64,000 nucleotides of DNA from Bacteroidota bacterium (lineage in GTDB: Bacteria; Bacteroidota; Bacteroidia; NS11-12g; UBA955): contig JAIYAW010000009.1 in NCBI GenBank assembly GCA_027488835.1, forward strand, positions 310,001 to 374,000. Direction: 5' to 3'. A program made the translations under genes and the position numbers. Each line of letters starts with the position of its first letter. The first letter of the stretch is position 1. Shown here in pieces: positions 8,235-17,321 of this stretch. Under the pieces are notes generated by a model. The model had not been told where the DNA came from and made no database searches. It worked only from the letters and a program-made list of their open reading frames with translations.

Positions 8235-10135
8235 TGAATAGTATTGGTTTGATATTAGGACTTCCATTAGCTGGATTTCTAATAAACGGAATATTTGGTA
8301 AGAACTTACCAAAATCAATCGTAGGTTGGCTGGGTACATTCACTGTTTTGGCTTCTTTTGTAATTGCACTAGGTGTGTTTAATGATCTTCGACATGCGGC
8401 TATTCCTACAGAAGGATTTCATCTAAAGTTATTTACATTTTTAAATATTGATAACTTCAATGTAGATATTTCATTTACATTAGATAGGCTTTCAGTAATG
8501 ATGACATTAATCATAACTGGAATTGGGTCGTTGATTCATTTATATTCAATTGCCTATATGCATGAAGATGAGGGATTTTATAAGTTCTTCGCTTATTTAA
8601 ATTTTTTCATATTTAACATGTTGATGCTCGTTTTGGGTGCAAACTTTTTAATGTTATTCTTTGGTTGGGAAGGTGTTGGATTATGTTCTTATCTGTTAAT
8701 TGGATTTTGGTACAAAAATGCTGAATATGGCAAGGCCGCTAGAAAAGCATTTATTATGAATAGAATTGGCGATTTAGGATTGTTGATGGGATTATTTTTG
8801 ATCTTCCACCAATACCAATCACTAGATTATAGTATTGTATTGCCTAAAATGGCAGATGGATCAACCTCACAAACAATGTTAACCGCAATAAGCATGTGTT
8901 TATTTGTAGGTGCCATGGGTAAAAGTGCTCAAATTCCACTTTACACTTGGTTGCCAGATGCTATGGCTGGTCCAACTCCAGTTTCAGCTTTAATTCACGC
9001 AGCGACGATGGTTACTGCTGGTGTTTATTTAGTTGTGAGATGTGAAGCTTTATTTTATTTATCGCCAATTACCAATAATGTAATTATGTGGGTTGGTTTG
9101 GCTACCTCGATAATGGCGGCTTTAATCGGATTAAAGCAAAACGACATTAAAAAAGTGTTGGCTTATAGTACAGTGAGTCAATTAGGACTTATGTTCGTTG
9201 CTTTGGGGTGTGGTGCTTACACAGCTGCTATGTTTCATTTGGCTACTCATGCATTCTTTAAAGCCCTGTTGTTTTTGGGATCAGGTTCTGTAATTCATGC
9301 AATGCACCACGAACAAGATATTCGCCAAATGGGTGGATTGAAATCAAAAATGCCAATAACATACATTACTTTTTTAATTGGAACATTGGCAATTAGTGGT
9401 TTCCCATTTTTATCGGGTTTCTTTTCTAAAGATGAAATTCTTATTGCAGCATTTCAGCACAATAAAATAGTTTATGTTTTGTCTGTAATCAGTGCGACTA
9501 TTACTGGTCTATACATGTTTAGAATGTTCTTTGTTACCTTTCATGGAACATACAGAAACCACCACCATTCATTTGATAAAGTACACGAAAGTCCTTGGCA
9601 AATGTCTTTGCCATTGATGTTGCTAGCTGTTTTATCAGTCCTTGGCGGGTTGTTGAATTTGCCATCTTATTTGGGACACAATGTTTCCATGAAACTCTCT
9701 CATTGGTTGGCGCCAATTTTACCAATGGCCGAATCACATGAAGAAATGAGTCACAACACAGAATTTATGTTGGTTGGATTGGTTGTGTTGCTATTTGCTT
9801 TGGTTGTATTGTATACTAGAAATAAATATGTGTCTAAAAATGCAGTTCCTGAGGAAGATGCTTTAACACCGTCAACAGGCAAATTATTGGCAAACAAATT
9901 TTACATAGATGAACTTTACGATATTGTTTTTGTAAAACCATTAGAAATGTTATCTTCATTGGTTGACAATATTATTGATTCAAAATTAATTGGTGGAATA
10001 ATTTCAGGTATTTCAAAAATCTTGGTATTTGTTTCTGGTTTGAACAAAAAGATTCAAAATGGAAATATTGAATATTATTTGACGTTCATGGTGCTTGCAT
10101 TGGCATTGTTTTTAGGCTTTAATTTATTTTTCTAA
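8234..10135 (+). CDS. nuoL: NADH-quinone oxidoreductase subunit L
   Basis: A 633-residue antiporter-like subunit at the far end of the complex I membrane arm, with a long lateral helix at its C-terminus. The Proton_antipo_N start (YMHEDEGFYKFFAYLNFFIFNM), the conserved WEGVGLCSYLLIGFW, the broken-helix region with KSAQIPLYTWLPDAMAGPTP and the histidine-rich segment after GLMFVALG are all visible. The length is normal for the family. It overlaps nuoK by one base and abuts nuoM directly. Confidence 0.97.
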   Translation: MNSIGLILGLPLAGFLINGIFGKNLPKSIVGWLGTFTVLASFVIALGVFNDLRHAAIPTEGFHLKLFTFLNIDNFNVDISFTLDRLSVMMTLIITGIGSLIHLYSIAYMHEDEGFYKFFAYLNFFIFNMLMLVLGANFLMLFFGWEGVGLCSYLLIGFWYKNAEYGKAARKAFIMNRIGDLGLLMGLFLIFHQYQSLDYSIVLPKMADGSTSQTMLTAISMCLFVGAMGKSAQIPLYTWLPDAMAGPTPVSALIHAATMVTAGVYLVVRCEALFYLSPITNNVIMWVGLATSIMAALIGLKQNDIKKVLAYSTVSQLGLMFVALGCGAYTAAMFHLATHAFFKALLFLGSGSVIHAMHHEQDIRQMGGLKSKMPITYITFLIGTLAISGFPFLSGFFSKDEILIAAFQHNKIVYVLSVISATITGLYMFRMFFVTFHGTYRNHHHSFDKVHESPWQMSLPLMLLAVLSVLGGLLNLPSYLGHNVSMKLSHWLAPILPMAESHEEMSHNTEFMLVGLVVLLFALVVLYTRNKYVSKNAVPEEDALTPSTGKLLANKFYIDELYDIVFVKPLEMLSSLVDNIIDSKLIGGIISGISKILVFVSGLNKKIQNGNIEYYLTFMVLALALFLGFNLFF

Positions 10136-11575
10136 GTGGAAATTATCATTTTACCTCTAATTTTATCTTTGCTCGCCGCTTTTACTGGTAGCAAAATAAA
10201 TAAAACGGTTTGGGGACTTTTGTCTTTTGTATCGTTGTTTGCCATGATTTACATGAAACAACATTATGCTATCCATAATGATGGTATTTGGCACAATACA
10301 TTTGATGTACCTTGGTTTTCAAATGGAATTCACTTTACATTAGGCATTGATGGGCTAACTGGATTGATGATTTTATTAACCAATCTGCTTGTTCCAATCA
10401 TTATATTATCTATCCAAACAAATAATCAGAAATCTCTAATTCCCTTAATCCTTTTCATGCAAGCTGCACTAAACGGTGTATTTATGGCAAAAGATGGATT
10501 GATGTTTTATATTTTCTGGGAGTTGGCTTTGATCCCTATTTATTTTATTTGCCTACTTTATTCTTCGAAAGACGCATTCAAAACTACAATTAAATTCTTT
10601 ATCTACACTTTTGTTGGTAGTTTGGCAATGTTGGCTTCATTGATTTATTTGTATTTAAAAACAGAAAACCACTCATTTGCATACGATGAATTATTGTCAG
10701 TTCAGTTAAATTATACAGAATCTATTTGGGTTGGAGCTGGATTTTTATTTGCTTTCGCTGTTAAAATTCCAATTTTCCCATTCCATTCTTGGCAGGCAAA
10801 TACTTACACCAATGCACCGGCACAAGGTTCCATGTTACTTTCTGGTATCATGCTGAAAATGGGATTGTATGGATTATTGCGTTGGTTTATGCCAATGGCG
10901 GGAGAAAGCATTGCTTTCTACCAACCAATTGTAGTATTACTCGCGGTAATTGGAATTATCTATGGTGCTGTGATCGCGATTAAGCAAAACGATTTAAAGC
11001 GATTAATCGCATTTAGTTCGTTGTCGCACGTTGGTTTAATTGCGGCTGGATTTATGACATTGTCAGCGGTTGGTATTCAAGGTGGTGTTCTACAAATGTT
11101 TGTTCACGGTATTAACGTGGTCGCTTTGTTCTATATTGTAGAAATAATTGAAACACATGCTGGATCAAGAGAATTATCAAAATTGGGTGGATTGGCTAAA
11201 TTCAATAGGCTATTTGCTGCGATTTATTTGATTATAGTTCTTGGTACTGCTGCAGTTCCATTAACAAATGGTTTCCCGGGTGAATTATTATTATTAAAAA
11301 GTATTTTCGATTACAATACAATAACCGGTGTGTTTGCAGGATTAACTATTATTTTATGTGCTGTCTATATGTTGAGAATGTATCAGTTTTCTATGTTAGG
11401 TGAAAATAAAACCTCGTTGAACGAAATTGGTTTAATGAAAATGATTCCATTGATAATATTGGTTGCATTGGTTATATTTATTGGTGTTTGTCCTCAATTG
11501 GTAATTGACCAAATTAGTCCTTCAATTCAAAAAATTATGTTAGAAATTTCAAATTCAAAAGGAGTGTTGTCATGA
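10136..11575 (+). CDS. nuoM: NADH-quinone oxidoreductase subunit M
   Basis: A 479-residue antiporter-like, proton-translocating subunit of complex I. Diagnostic segments are GIDGLTGLMILLTNLL, FYIFWELALIPIYF (with the membrane Glu) and KIPIFPFHSWQANTYTNAPAQGS. The start is the GTG at 10136, immediately after the nuoL TAA; no ATG gives a better N-terminus, and MEIIILPLILSLLAAF begins the first helix. It overlaps nuoN by four bases (ATGA). Confidence 0.96.
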   Translation: MEIIILPLILSLLAAFTGSKINKTVWGLLSFVSLFAMIYMKQHYAIHNDGIWHNTFDVPWFSNGIHFTLGIDGLTGLMILLTNLLVPIIILSIQTNNQKSLIPLILFMQAALNGVFMAKDGLMFYIFWELALIPIYFICLLYSSKDAFKTTIKFFIYTFVGSLAMLASLIYLYLKTENHSFAYDELLSVQLNYTESIWVGAGFLFAFAVKIPIFPFHSWQANTYTNAPAQGSMLLSGIMLKMGLYGLLRWFMPMAGESIAFYQPIVVLLAVIGIIYGAVIAIKQNDLKRLIAFSSLSHVGLIAAGFMTLSAVGIQGGVLQMFVHGINVVALFYIVEIIETHAGSRELSKLGGLAKFNRLFAAIYLIIVLGTAAVPLTNGFPGELLLLKSIFDYNTITGVFAGLTIILCAVYMLRMYQFSMLGENKTSLNEIGLMKMIPLIILVALVIFIGVCPQLVIDQISPSIQKIMLEISNSKGVLS

Positions 11576-12957
11576 TAGGTATACTCATCGTATTTATTGG
11601 CGCTGTTTTGGTTCTGTTTTTAGGTTTAAATAAACCTGAAGGTGGAATGAAAACGTTATCTTCTTTGGTCTTATTTCTGGCTGGAATGATGTCTTTGTTA
11701 GAATCGCTTTCAATTTTAAATTTTGAAAAACTATCTAATTGGGCTCCTAAAAACATGATAGATTTCTCTAAAGGAGATTTAATGTTTGTTTCTTTGCTTG
11801 CTTTTGTAACTGCTGCAATTATTGCTATTTTCCCAACTATTGAAGAAAAAGGAAGTGATAGATTGGGCTTGATGATGTTAAGCTTAACAGGTGCCTTCAT
11901 GATGATTGGTGCTGATCACTTGGTTATGTTGTTTTTAGGGATAGAAGTTCTTTCAATTCCTTTGTATGTGCTTGCTGGGAGCGATAAACACAATCTCAGA
12001 AGTAACGAAGCCGCAATTAAATATTTCTTAATGGGCGCATTTTCAACCGCAATATTTTTACTGGGTTGTGCATTTATATATGGTGGATCAGGTTCATTGT
12101 CGTTAAGTGAAATTTCTTTAAGAATGTCTATTGTGGGACATTTGTCGGAATTTCCGGCATTGATAAAAGTAGGTGTCATTTTAATGTCTACTGGGTTGCT
12201 ATTTAAAGTTTCTGCTTTTCCTTTCCATTTTTGGGCTCCTGATGTTTACGAAGGAAGTCCGAATAAAGTAACTACGTTCATGGCGGTTGTTGTTAAAATC
12301 GCAGGATTTGTTGCTTTTGCCAATTATTTACAAGCATTTGAGGCATTGGCTTCTTGGTATAGTAAATGGTTAATCATTTTGGCAGTTTGCACTATTGTTT
12401 TTGGTAATATTGCAGCTATATCTCAAAAAACTGTAAAAAGAACTTTGGCATATAGTAGTATTGCTCATGCAGGTTATTTATTGTTATTCTTAATTACTCC
12501 AATGAAAGCAAATATGTGGATTCTATTTGCATATTCTGTCGCTTATGCACTAAGTACCGTTGTTTTATTCTATTTTAACGATAAATATTCAACTAAGAGA
12601 GATTATGGATTTGGAATGTTCTCGGGTTTATTGAAAAACAATCAGTCAGCAACAATATTAATGGTTGTTTCATTATTCTCTATTGCAGGAATTCCTGTGA
12701 CTGTTGGATTTACGGCAAAATATTATTTATTTACAAGTGCTTTTGAAGTTTCTCCATTGGCAGTGTGTATTGCATTATTAGGATCAGCGATAAGCATCAT
12801 GTATTACTTTAAAGCATTTAAGCCAATGTTTGAATCAGCAAATGAAACGAATACAAATGAAGCGCATTCAGGCAAAATACATTTTGTAGTTTATTTGATG
12901 GTTGCTGCCTCTATCGTTTTTGGTATGTTCCCATACTTATTTGAGCGTTGTTTTTAA
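11572..12957 (+). CDS. nuoN: NADH-quinone oxidoreductase subunit N
   Basis: The 461-residue third antiporter-like subunit of complex I. Recognisable are the LGIEVLSIPLYVLAG segment, the loop KVSAFPFHFWAPDVYEGSP (typical of NuoN, which has VYEG where NuoL and NuoM differ), and the KRTLAYSSIAHAGYLL helix. It is the last gene of the operon; a perfect hairpin terminator follows 24 bases after the stop. Confidence 0.96.
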   Translation: MIGILIVFIGAVLVLFLGLNKPEGGMKTLSSLVLFLAGMMSLLESLSILNFEKLSNWAPKNMIDFSKGDLMFVSLLAFVTAAIIAIFPTIEEKGSDRLGLMMLSLTGAFMMIGADHLVMLFLGIEVLSIPLYVLAGSDKHNLRSNEAAIKYFLMGAFSTAIFLLGCAFIYGGSGSLSLSEISLRMSIVGHLSEFPALIKVGVILMSTGLLFKVSAFPFHFWAPDVYEGSPNKVTTFMAVVVKIAGFVAFANYLQAFEALASWYSKWLIILAVCTIVFGNIAAISQKTVKRTLAYSSIAHAGYLLLFLITPMKANMWILFAYSVAYALSTVVLFYFNDKYSTKRDYGFGMFSGLLKNNQSATILMVVSLFSIAGIPVTVGFTAKYYLFTSAFEVSPLAVCIALLGSAISIMYYFKAFKPMFESANETNTNEAHSGKIHFVVYLMVAASIVFGMFPYLFERCF

Positions 12958-12980
12958 TTTAAATTAAACAATATAAACAA

Positions 12981-13011
12981 AAAAGACTGTTTCATTGCGA
13001 AACAGTCTTTT
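12981..13011. terminator. Bidirectional intrinsic terminator after nuoN
   Basis: Perfect 13-bp arms (12981-12993 and 12999-13011, loop ATTGC) flanked by A-run and T-run. It serves nuoN on the plus strand and the convergent gene ending at 13035 on the minus strand. Confidence 0.9.
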
Positions 13012-13034
13012 TTGTTTAAAAATGAAATACAAAT

Positions 13035-13592
13035 TCAAAAATAGAATCCTACTCTATAAACAAATTTCCCTAATGGACTAGAAATAGCAAATTCGTCACT
13101 AAGTGCAATGCCAATTAAAACATAAGCACTTTCATCTTTTTGGTAGCCAAGTCCAAAAATTGGCAACCCATACATTCCATATTCTCTTGGCATAAACTCA
13201 TTGCTAATTTGACCGTACTGCAATCGATACTCGGTATGTAAAAAAATCTGGTTAAAAACCAATCTACCAGTTACATTAATGCCTGAGGTGAAATATGTAT
13301 CATAAAAAGACCAAACAGATGCAAATGCTCCTCCAGATAAATAAATGCGATCTTTTATATTTATTCCAACAAATGGATTTGCTTCAAAAAATAGGGAATT
13401 AGAAATTGGACTTACCATAAAGTCCAAGCCTACGAATTTGTCAGTAATTAATGGGGTTTTCTCAGCAAAACTATCTACAAAAGATTGATTTTCATACACT
13501 TGTTTCCTGGTTGAATCAAGTCCCTCATACTGCCCAAACAAAGTGATGGAACATATGCACATTAAAAGTGTATAATATTGTTTTAAGTTCAT
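13035..13592 (-). CDS. Small predicted outer-membrane beta-barrel protein
   Basis: A 185-residue protein with a signal peptide of about 21 residues (MNLKQYYTLLMCICSITLFGQ). From residue about 50 it is built of alternating polar/hydrophobic strands rich in aromatic residues and glycine, and it ends in VYRVGFYF. A C-terminal aromatic residue is the usual signal for Bam-dependent outer-membrane insertion. I do not recognise a named family. It is convergent with nuoN and divergent from serC, and the two start codons are 51 bases apart. The barrel call is from composition only. Confidence 0.7.
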   Translation of the reverse strand: MNLKQYYTLLMCICSITLFGQYEGLDSTRKQVYENQSFVDSFAEKTPLITDKFVGLDFMVSPISNSLFFEANPFVGINIKDRIYLSGGAFASVWSFYDTYFTSGINVTGRLVFNQIFLHTEYRLQYGQISNEFMPREYGMYGLPIFGLGYQKDESAYVLIGIALSDEFAISSPLGKFVYRVGFYF

Positions 13593-13643
13593 ACTGTATT
13601 ATTTGTTTACCCGCAATTATACGCTTAAAATTGTAGTAGTTTT

Positions 13644-14717
13644 ATGTCGAACACGATAAAGATTCACAATTTTTCGGCTGGACCATCAATCCTTGCTGAA
13701 AGTGCCCTTGAAAAAAGTATTGCTGATATTAAGAATTTCGCAAATACTGGCCTATCAATTTTAGAAATTTCTCACAGAAGTAAGCAATTTGAAGCAGTAA
13801 TGGACGATACGCGTTCTCTAATCAAAGATCTTCTCGGATTAAGTGACGAATATGATATTCTGTTTTTGGGTGGTGGAGCATCCTCTCAGTTTTATCAAAT
13901 CCCTATGAACTTCTTGAGAACAAAAGCCGCCTATACCAAAACTGGAACTTGGGCTTCTAATGCCATTAAGCAAGCAAAAGGGTATGGTGAAACATTGGTA
14001 ATCGCTTCATCTGAGGAATCGAACTTTAGTTACATTCCAACTGATTATGAAGTACCAACCGATGTAGATTATTTTCATTGTACTTCAAACAATACAATTT
14101 TTGGAACACAAATGAAGTCATTTCCAAAATGTGAAGTTCCTATGTTTTGCGACATGAGTTCTGATATTTTCTCAAGAAATATCAATTCATTAGATTTTGA
14201 TTTGATCTATGCAGGTGCTCAGAAAAACATGGGTCCAGCCGGTGTTACCATGATTGTTGTAAAGAAAGATCTATACAATAAAAAATCGGATCGCCATATT
14301 CCTACTATGTTAGACTACAAAACCCATGCAGATGGTGGTAGTATGTACAATACGCCTCCAGTTTTTCCTATTCTAGTTTCTAAATACAACCTAGAATGGG
14401 TAAAAGAAATGGGTGGGTTAAATGGCATGGAAATTAGAAACAATGAAAAAGCAAACTTGCTTTATAATGCAATTGACAATAGTCCATATTTCAAAGGTAC
14501 CACGGCAATAGATTCAAGAAGTCACATGAATGCTTGTTTTGTATTTGAAGAAGCGCACATAGGACTTGAAGCTAAATTTGAAGCAGCTTGCAAAGAAGCA
14601 GCTATAAGCGGAATAAAAGGACATAGAAGTGTTGGTGGATACAGAGCGTCTATGTATAATGCTTTGCCATTGGAAAGTGTTCAAGCTTTAGTTAATGTAA
14701 TTCAAACTTTTGCATAA
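13644..14717 (+). CDS. serC: Phosphoserine aminotransferase
   Basis: A PLP enzyme that converts 3-phosphohydroxypyruvate and glutamate to phosphoserine, the second step of serine synthesis; it may also act in pyridoxal phosphate synthesis. The 357-residue protein begins with the family motif NFSAGPSILAESALE and carries the PLP-binding lysine at 194 in YAGAQKNMGPAG. The HRS substrate motif (EISHRSKQF, 41-49) and the late GHRSVGGYRASMYNALP are present. The stop codon shares one base with the start of serA, so the two are translationally coupled. Confidence 0.97.
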   Translation: MSNTIKIHNFSAGPSILAESALEKSIADIKNFANTGLSILEISHRSKQFEAVMDDTRSLIKDLLGLSDEYDILFLGGGASSQFYQIPMNFLRTKAAYTKTGTWASNAIKQAKGYGETLVIASSEESNFSYIPTDYEVPTDVDYFHCTSNNTIFGTQMKSFPKCEVPMFCDMSSDIFSRNINSLDFDLIYAGAQKNMGPAGVTMIVVKKDLYNKKSDRHIPTMLDYKTHADGGSMYNTPPVFPILVSKYNLEWVKEMGGLNGMEIRNNEKANLLYNAIDNSPYFKGTTAIDSRSHMNACFVFEEAHIGLEAKFEAACKEAAISGIKGHRSVGGYRASMYNALPLESVQALVNVIQTFA

Positions 14718-15664
14718 TGAGAATCTTAGCGAATGACGGTATTGACACTGCAGGTAAGGTAATTCTTGAGGCAGCTGGTTTTGAAGTAATCACTGAAAAA
14801 ATCCCTCAAAATGAATTGGCTTCAAAAATTGCCGAGTATGATGTAATTATTGTACGTAGTGCTACAAAAGTAACTTCTGAAATAATTGATGCGGGCAAAT
14901 TGAAATTAATTGCAAGGGCAGGAGTTGGCTTGGATAATATCGATATGAAACATGCTGGTTTAAATAATATTCCGGTTGTAAATACGCCAAATGCATCTTC
15001 TCGTTCTGTAGCAGAATTGGTGTTTGCTCATTTATTTAGTGTTTCTAGATTTCTTCATTTGTCTAATCGGGAAATGCCACAAAATGGCATTGAGCAATTT
15101 AATGCTTTAAAGAAAGTTGGATCATCAGGATTTGAATTAAAAGACAAGAAAATAGGAATTATTGGATTTGGGAGAATTGGACAAGAAGTTGCGAAAATGG
15201 CAATAGGATTGGGAATGGAAGTTTTGGTTTATGATTACAAGCAACGAGAATTTGATTTGACCGTTTCATTTAACACCAAATACCAAGTGAATAATTTTAA
15301 AGTTACTTTGAAAGGAATGAATCTGAATGAGATTCTTCAAAATAGCGATATAGTTACATTGCACACACCAGGGAGTGTTGAAGTTATTTCAGAAAATGAA
15401 ATTGCACAAATGAAAAAAGGTGCTGTTTTGGTAAATTGTGCCAGGGGTGGAGTTGTGAATGAAATTGCACTTAAAAATGCATTAGATTCTGGTCATTTGT
15501 CTTTTGCTGGAGTTGATGTTTTCGAAAACGAACCACCAACAAATACCAACATGCTTTCTCTTAAAAATGCTTCTCTTTCACCTCATATTGGTGCAAGTAC
15601 AGCGGAAGCACAAGAAAGAGTGGGAATTGAGCTAGCTGATCGTATTTGTCAATTCTTTAAATAA
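14717..15664 (+). CDS. serA: D-3-phosphoglycerate dehydrogenase (short form)
   Basis: An NAD-dependent oxidoreductase of the first step of serine synthesis. The 315-residue chain is the catalytic and NAD-binding core only: the nucleotide motif GFGRIG is at 150-155, the catalytic Arg is in NCARGG (243), the Glu region DVFENEP follows and the catalytic His is at 290 in SPHIGAS. There is no C-terminal ACT domain, so serine feedback of the E. coli type is not expected. It sits between serC (1-base overlap) and a DUF1015 gene (10-base gap), which supports PGDH rather than another 2-hydroxyacid dehydrogenase. Confidence 0.93.
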   Translation: MRILANDGIDTAGKVILEAAGFEVITEKIPQNELASKIAEYDVIIVRSATKVTSEIIDAGKLKLIARAGVGLDNIDMKHAGLNNIPVVNTPNASSRSVAELVFAHLFSVSRFLHLSNREMPQNGIEQFNALKKVGSSGFELKDKKIGIIGFGRIGQEVAKMAIGLGMEVLVYDYKQREFDLTVSFNTKYQVNNFKVTLKGMNLNEILQNSDIVTLHTPGSVEVISENEIAQMKKGAVLVNCARGGVVNEIALKNALDSGHLSFAGVDVFENEPPTNTNMLSLKNASLSPHIGASTAEAQERVGIELADRICQFFK

Positions 15665-15674
15665 CTTTTATACC

Positions 15675-16883
15675 GTGATTCGTATTTTACCATTTAAGGC
15701 TTTAATGCCGGCAGTTGAATTTGAAAAAACATTGCCTTCATTGGGTTCTGGTAAAATTTCCGAGTCAATTCTTCGTGATAAAGCACTTCAAATACCTGAA
15801 AGCTATATTCGTGTAGTAAAACCTCAATATCTTAATGAGGCTATTGAACAAGGCAGTGATTTGTTTTATAGTTCTTCTTTAAATAACTACAATCAATTAA
15901 TTGAAAAGCATATTCTTGAGACTCAAGAATATGCTTTTTATTATTATACTCAAAAACACCATTCTGGGGTTGACCTTTCTGGCTGGATTGTAGGTGTAGA
16001 TGCATATAATTACCTGGAAGGTGCAGTAAAAAAACATGAAAATACCCTAATAGGCAAAGAAAACAGACTTATTGAACATATTCGGGTTCTTGAATCAATG
16101 GGAGAACCAGTTTTATTGTCTCAAAAGTTGCCTAAGGAATTAAGATCTATTGCCGAGGAAATTTCTAAAAATCCATTATCCGAAATAACAGATGAATATA
16201 ACAATGTTCATCAATTGTGGCAGGTAACAGACATTGAAACAATTCACAAAGTAATTGCTATTTTTAATCAATTTGATTCTCTTTATATTGCCGATGGACA
16301 CCATAGGGTAGCATCTGCATCGAGGTATTTGATAGAAAACAAACCATTGGAATCAGAAAAAGGTTTCATGGCATTGGTCATGGATGAAGATGAATTGTTA
16401 ATCAATTCTTTCTATCGGTTACTTAAAGATGTTGATGAAGCAAAGTTATTTGATTTCTTGAAACATCATGAAATTTCATACACTTTAATTGATTCAAATT
16501 CGGAGATTCAGTTAACTCAAGGAAATGTACTTTGTATGGCAAGTGATTTTTCTTTGATAATACATTTGGATTTGCCTCATGATGATTTAGATGCCAAAGA
16601 GAAATTGGATGTTTCTAGAATTGAGCATCTGATTTTTAAAGAATTATTCAAAATAAACGACACAAGCAACGATAGTAGAATTTCGTTTTTACGCGGTGAT
16701 AACTCAGTAAATAGTGTTTTGAATCAATTAAAAAACAAAGAAATTAGCCTTGCTTTTCAATTTGCACCTAATACCATGCAGGAAATCAAGGATGTTGCCG
16801 ATGCCGGTTTAATAATGCCTCCCAAAAGCACATTTATTGAACCTAAGCTATTAACTGGAATGTTAATCGAGGATTATAGATAA
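15675..16883 (+). CDS. DUF1015 family protein linked to serine biosynthesis genes
   Basis: A 402-residue, soluble, uncharacterised DUF1015-family protein. The start is the GTG at 15675, giving MIRILPFKALMP, the usual opening of the family. The family motif YIADGHHR is at about residue 210, and GVDLSGWIVGVDAYNY is at about 96-111. DUF1015 genes recur beside serA/serC in Bacteroidota, as here, so a role in serine metabolism is likely; the activity is not established, and I see no phosphoserine phosphatase (serB) in the window. The coding sequence contains a striking perfect 17-bp inverted repeat followed by T-rich sequence (15904-15938). The gene is convergent with an ArsR-type gene with only two bases between the stops. 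Confidence 0.85.
   Translation: MIRILPFKALMPAVEFEKTLPSLGSGKISESILRDKALQIPESYIRVVKPQYLNEAIEQGSDLFYSSSLNNYNQLIEKHILETQEYAFYYYTQKHHSGVDLSGWIVGVDAYNYLEGAVKKHENTLIGKENRLIEHIRVLESMGEPVLLSQKLPKELRSIAEEISKNPLSEITDEYNNVHQLWQVTDIETIHKVIAIFNQFDSLYIADGHHRVASASRYLIENKPLESEKGFMALVMDEDELLINSFYRLLKDVDEAKLFDFLKHHEISYTLIDSNSEIQLTQGNVLCMASDFSLIIHLDLPHDDLDAKEKLDVSRIEHLIFKELFKINDTSNDSRISFLRGDNSVNSVLNQLKNKEISLAFQFAPNTMQEIKDVADAGLIMPPKSTFIEPKLLTGMLIEDYR
15904..15938 (+). repeat. Perfect 17-bp inverted repeat inside the DUF1015 gene
   Basis: The arms 15904-15920 and 15922-15938 are exact reverse complements around a single central A, followed by further T and a TTATTATTATA tract. It encodes residues EKHILETQEYAF in frame. 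The structure resembles an intrinsic terminator or attenuator with a long stem, but it is about 77 codons into the gene. Confidence 0.9.
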
Positions 16884-16885
16884 AT

Positions 16886-17215
16886 TTAAAAAAGAGAAAG
16901 CTGCTTTTTCTCTGGTTTCAAACCAAAAACTTCCTGTACCGACTTTTGTAATTCTTTAATTGTATCTAATTGAATAGAATAAATACTTGAAGTTTTATGT
17001 AGCTTAAGGTGGATATAATTATCCTCTTTTAATTTTTGCAAATGCCCTGAAACAGTGCTTTGAGAATAGGGTAGTTTGTTTACAATATCTTGGCAAGAAC
17101 TAGGGCCATTTTCCTTCAAAAACAACAATATAGAAATCCTTGCAGGGTGACCAATTGATTTACAAAGCTTTGATAGGAATTCAATGTCTGCTTCAAATTT
17201 GTTTCTGTTCTTCAT
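16886..17215 (-). CDS. ArsR-family winged-helix transcriptional regulator
   Basis: A 109-residue DNA-binding protein of the ArsR/SmtB type. An N-terminal helix (FLSKLCKSIGHPARISILLFL) leads to a helix-turn-helix at about 38-65 (CQDIVNKLPYSQSTVSGHLQKLKEDNYI) and a wing (LKLHKTSSIYSIQ). The metal-binding ELCVCDL-type motif of ArsR is absent; a single Cys occupies the alpha3 start (SSCQDI), so the signal is unknown. It has its own promoter (TTTG-N18-TATATTTG) and no obvious partner; the neighbouring acyltransferase/peptidase pair is transcribed in the same direction but ends upstream of it. Confidence 0.9.
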   Translation of the reverse strand: MKNRNKFEADIEFLSKLCKSIGHPARISILLFLKENGPSSCQDIVNKLPYSQSTVSGHLQKLKEDNYIHLKLHKTSSIYSIQLDTIKELQKSVQEVFGLKPEKKQLSLF

Positions 17216-17240
17216 ATTTTCAGTTGTTTATCGTAAAATG

Positions 17241-17270
17241 CAAATATAAGCAAGATCAACAGCATTCAAA
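17241..17270 (-). promoter_or_regulatory. Bacteroidota promoter of the ArsR-family gene
   Basis: On the minus strand TTTG (17267-17270), an 18-bp spacer, then TATATTTG (17241-17248), close to the Bacteroidota primary sigma-factor consensus. The -7 element is 25 bases before the ATG at 17215. Confidence 0.7.
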
Positions 17271-17321
17271 AATAAAGTACGATGAATTTTGAATTAATCG
17301 GCAAAATGCAATAAAAAGAAA

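Noticed and set aside
16886-17215. Arsenic or metal resistance locus around the ArsR-type gene
   Set aside because: The regulator lacks the metal-binding cysteine motif and there are no arsenic or metal transport genes nearby.
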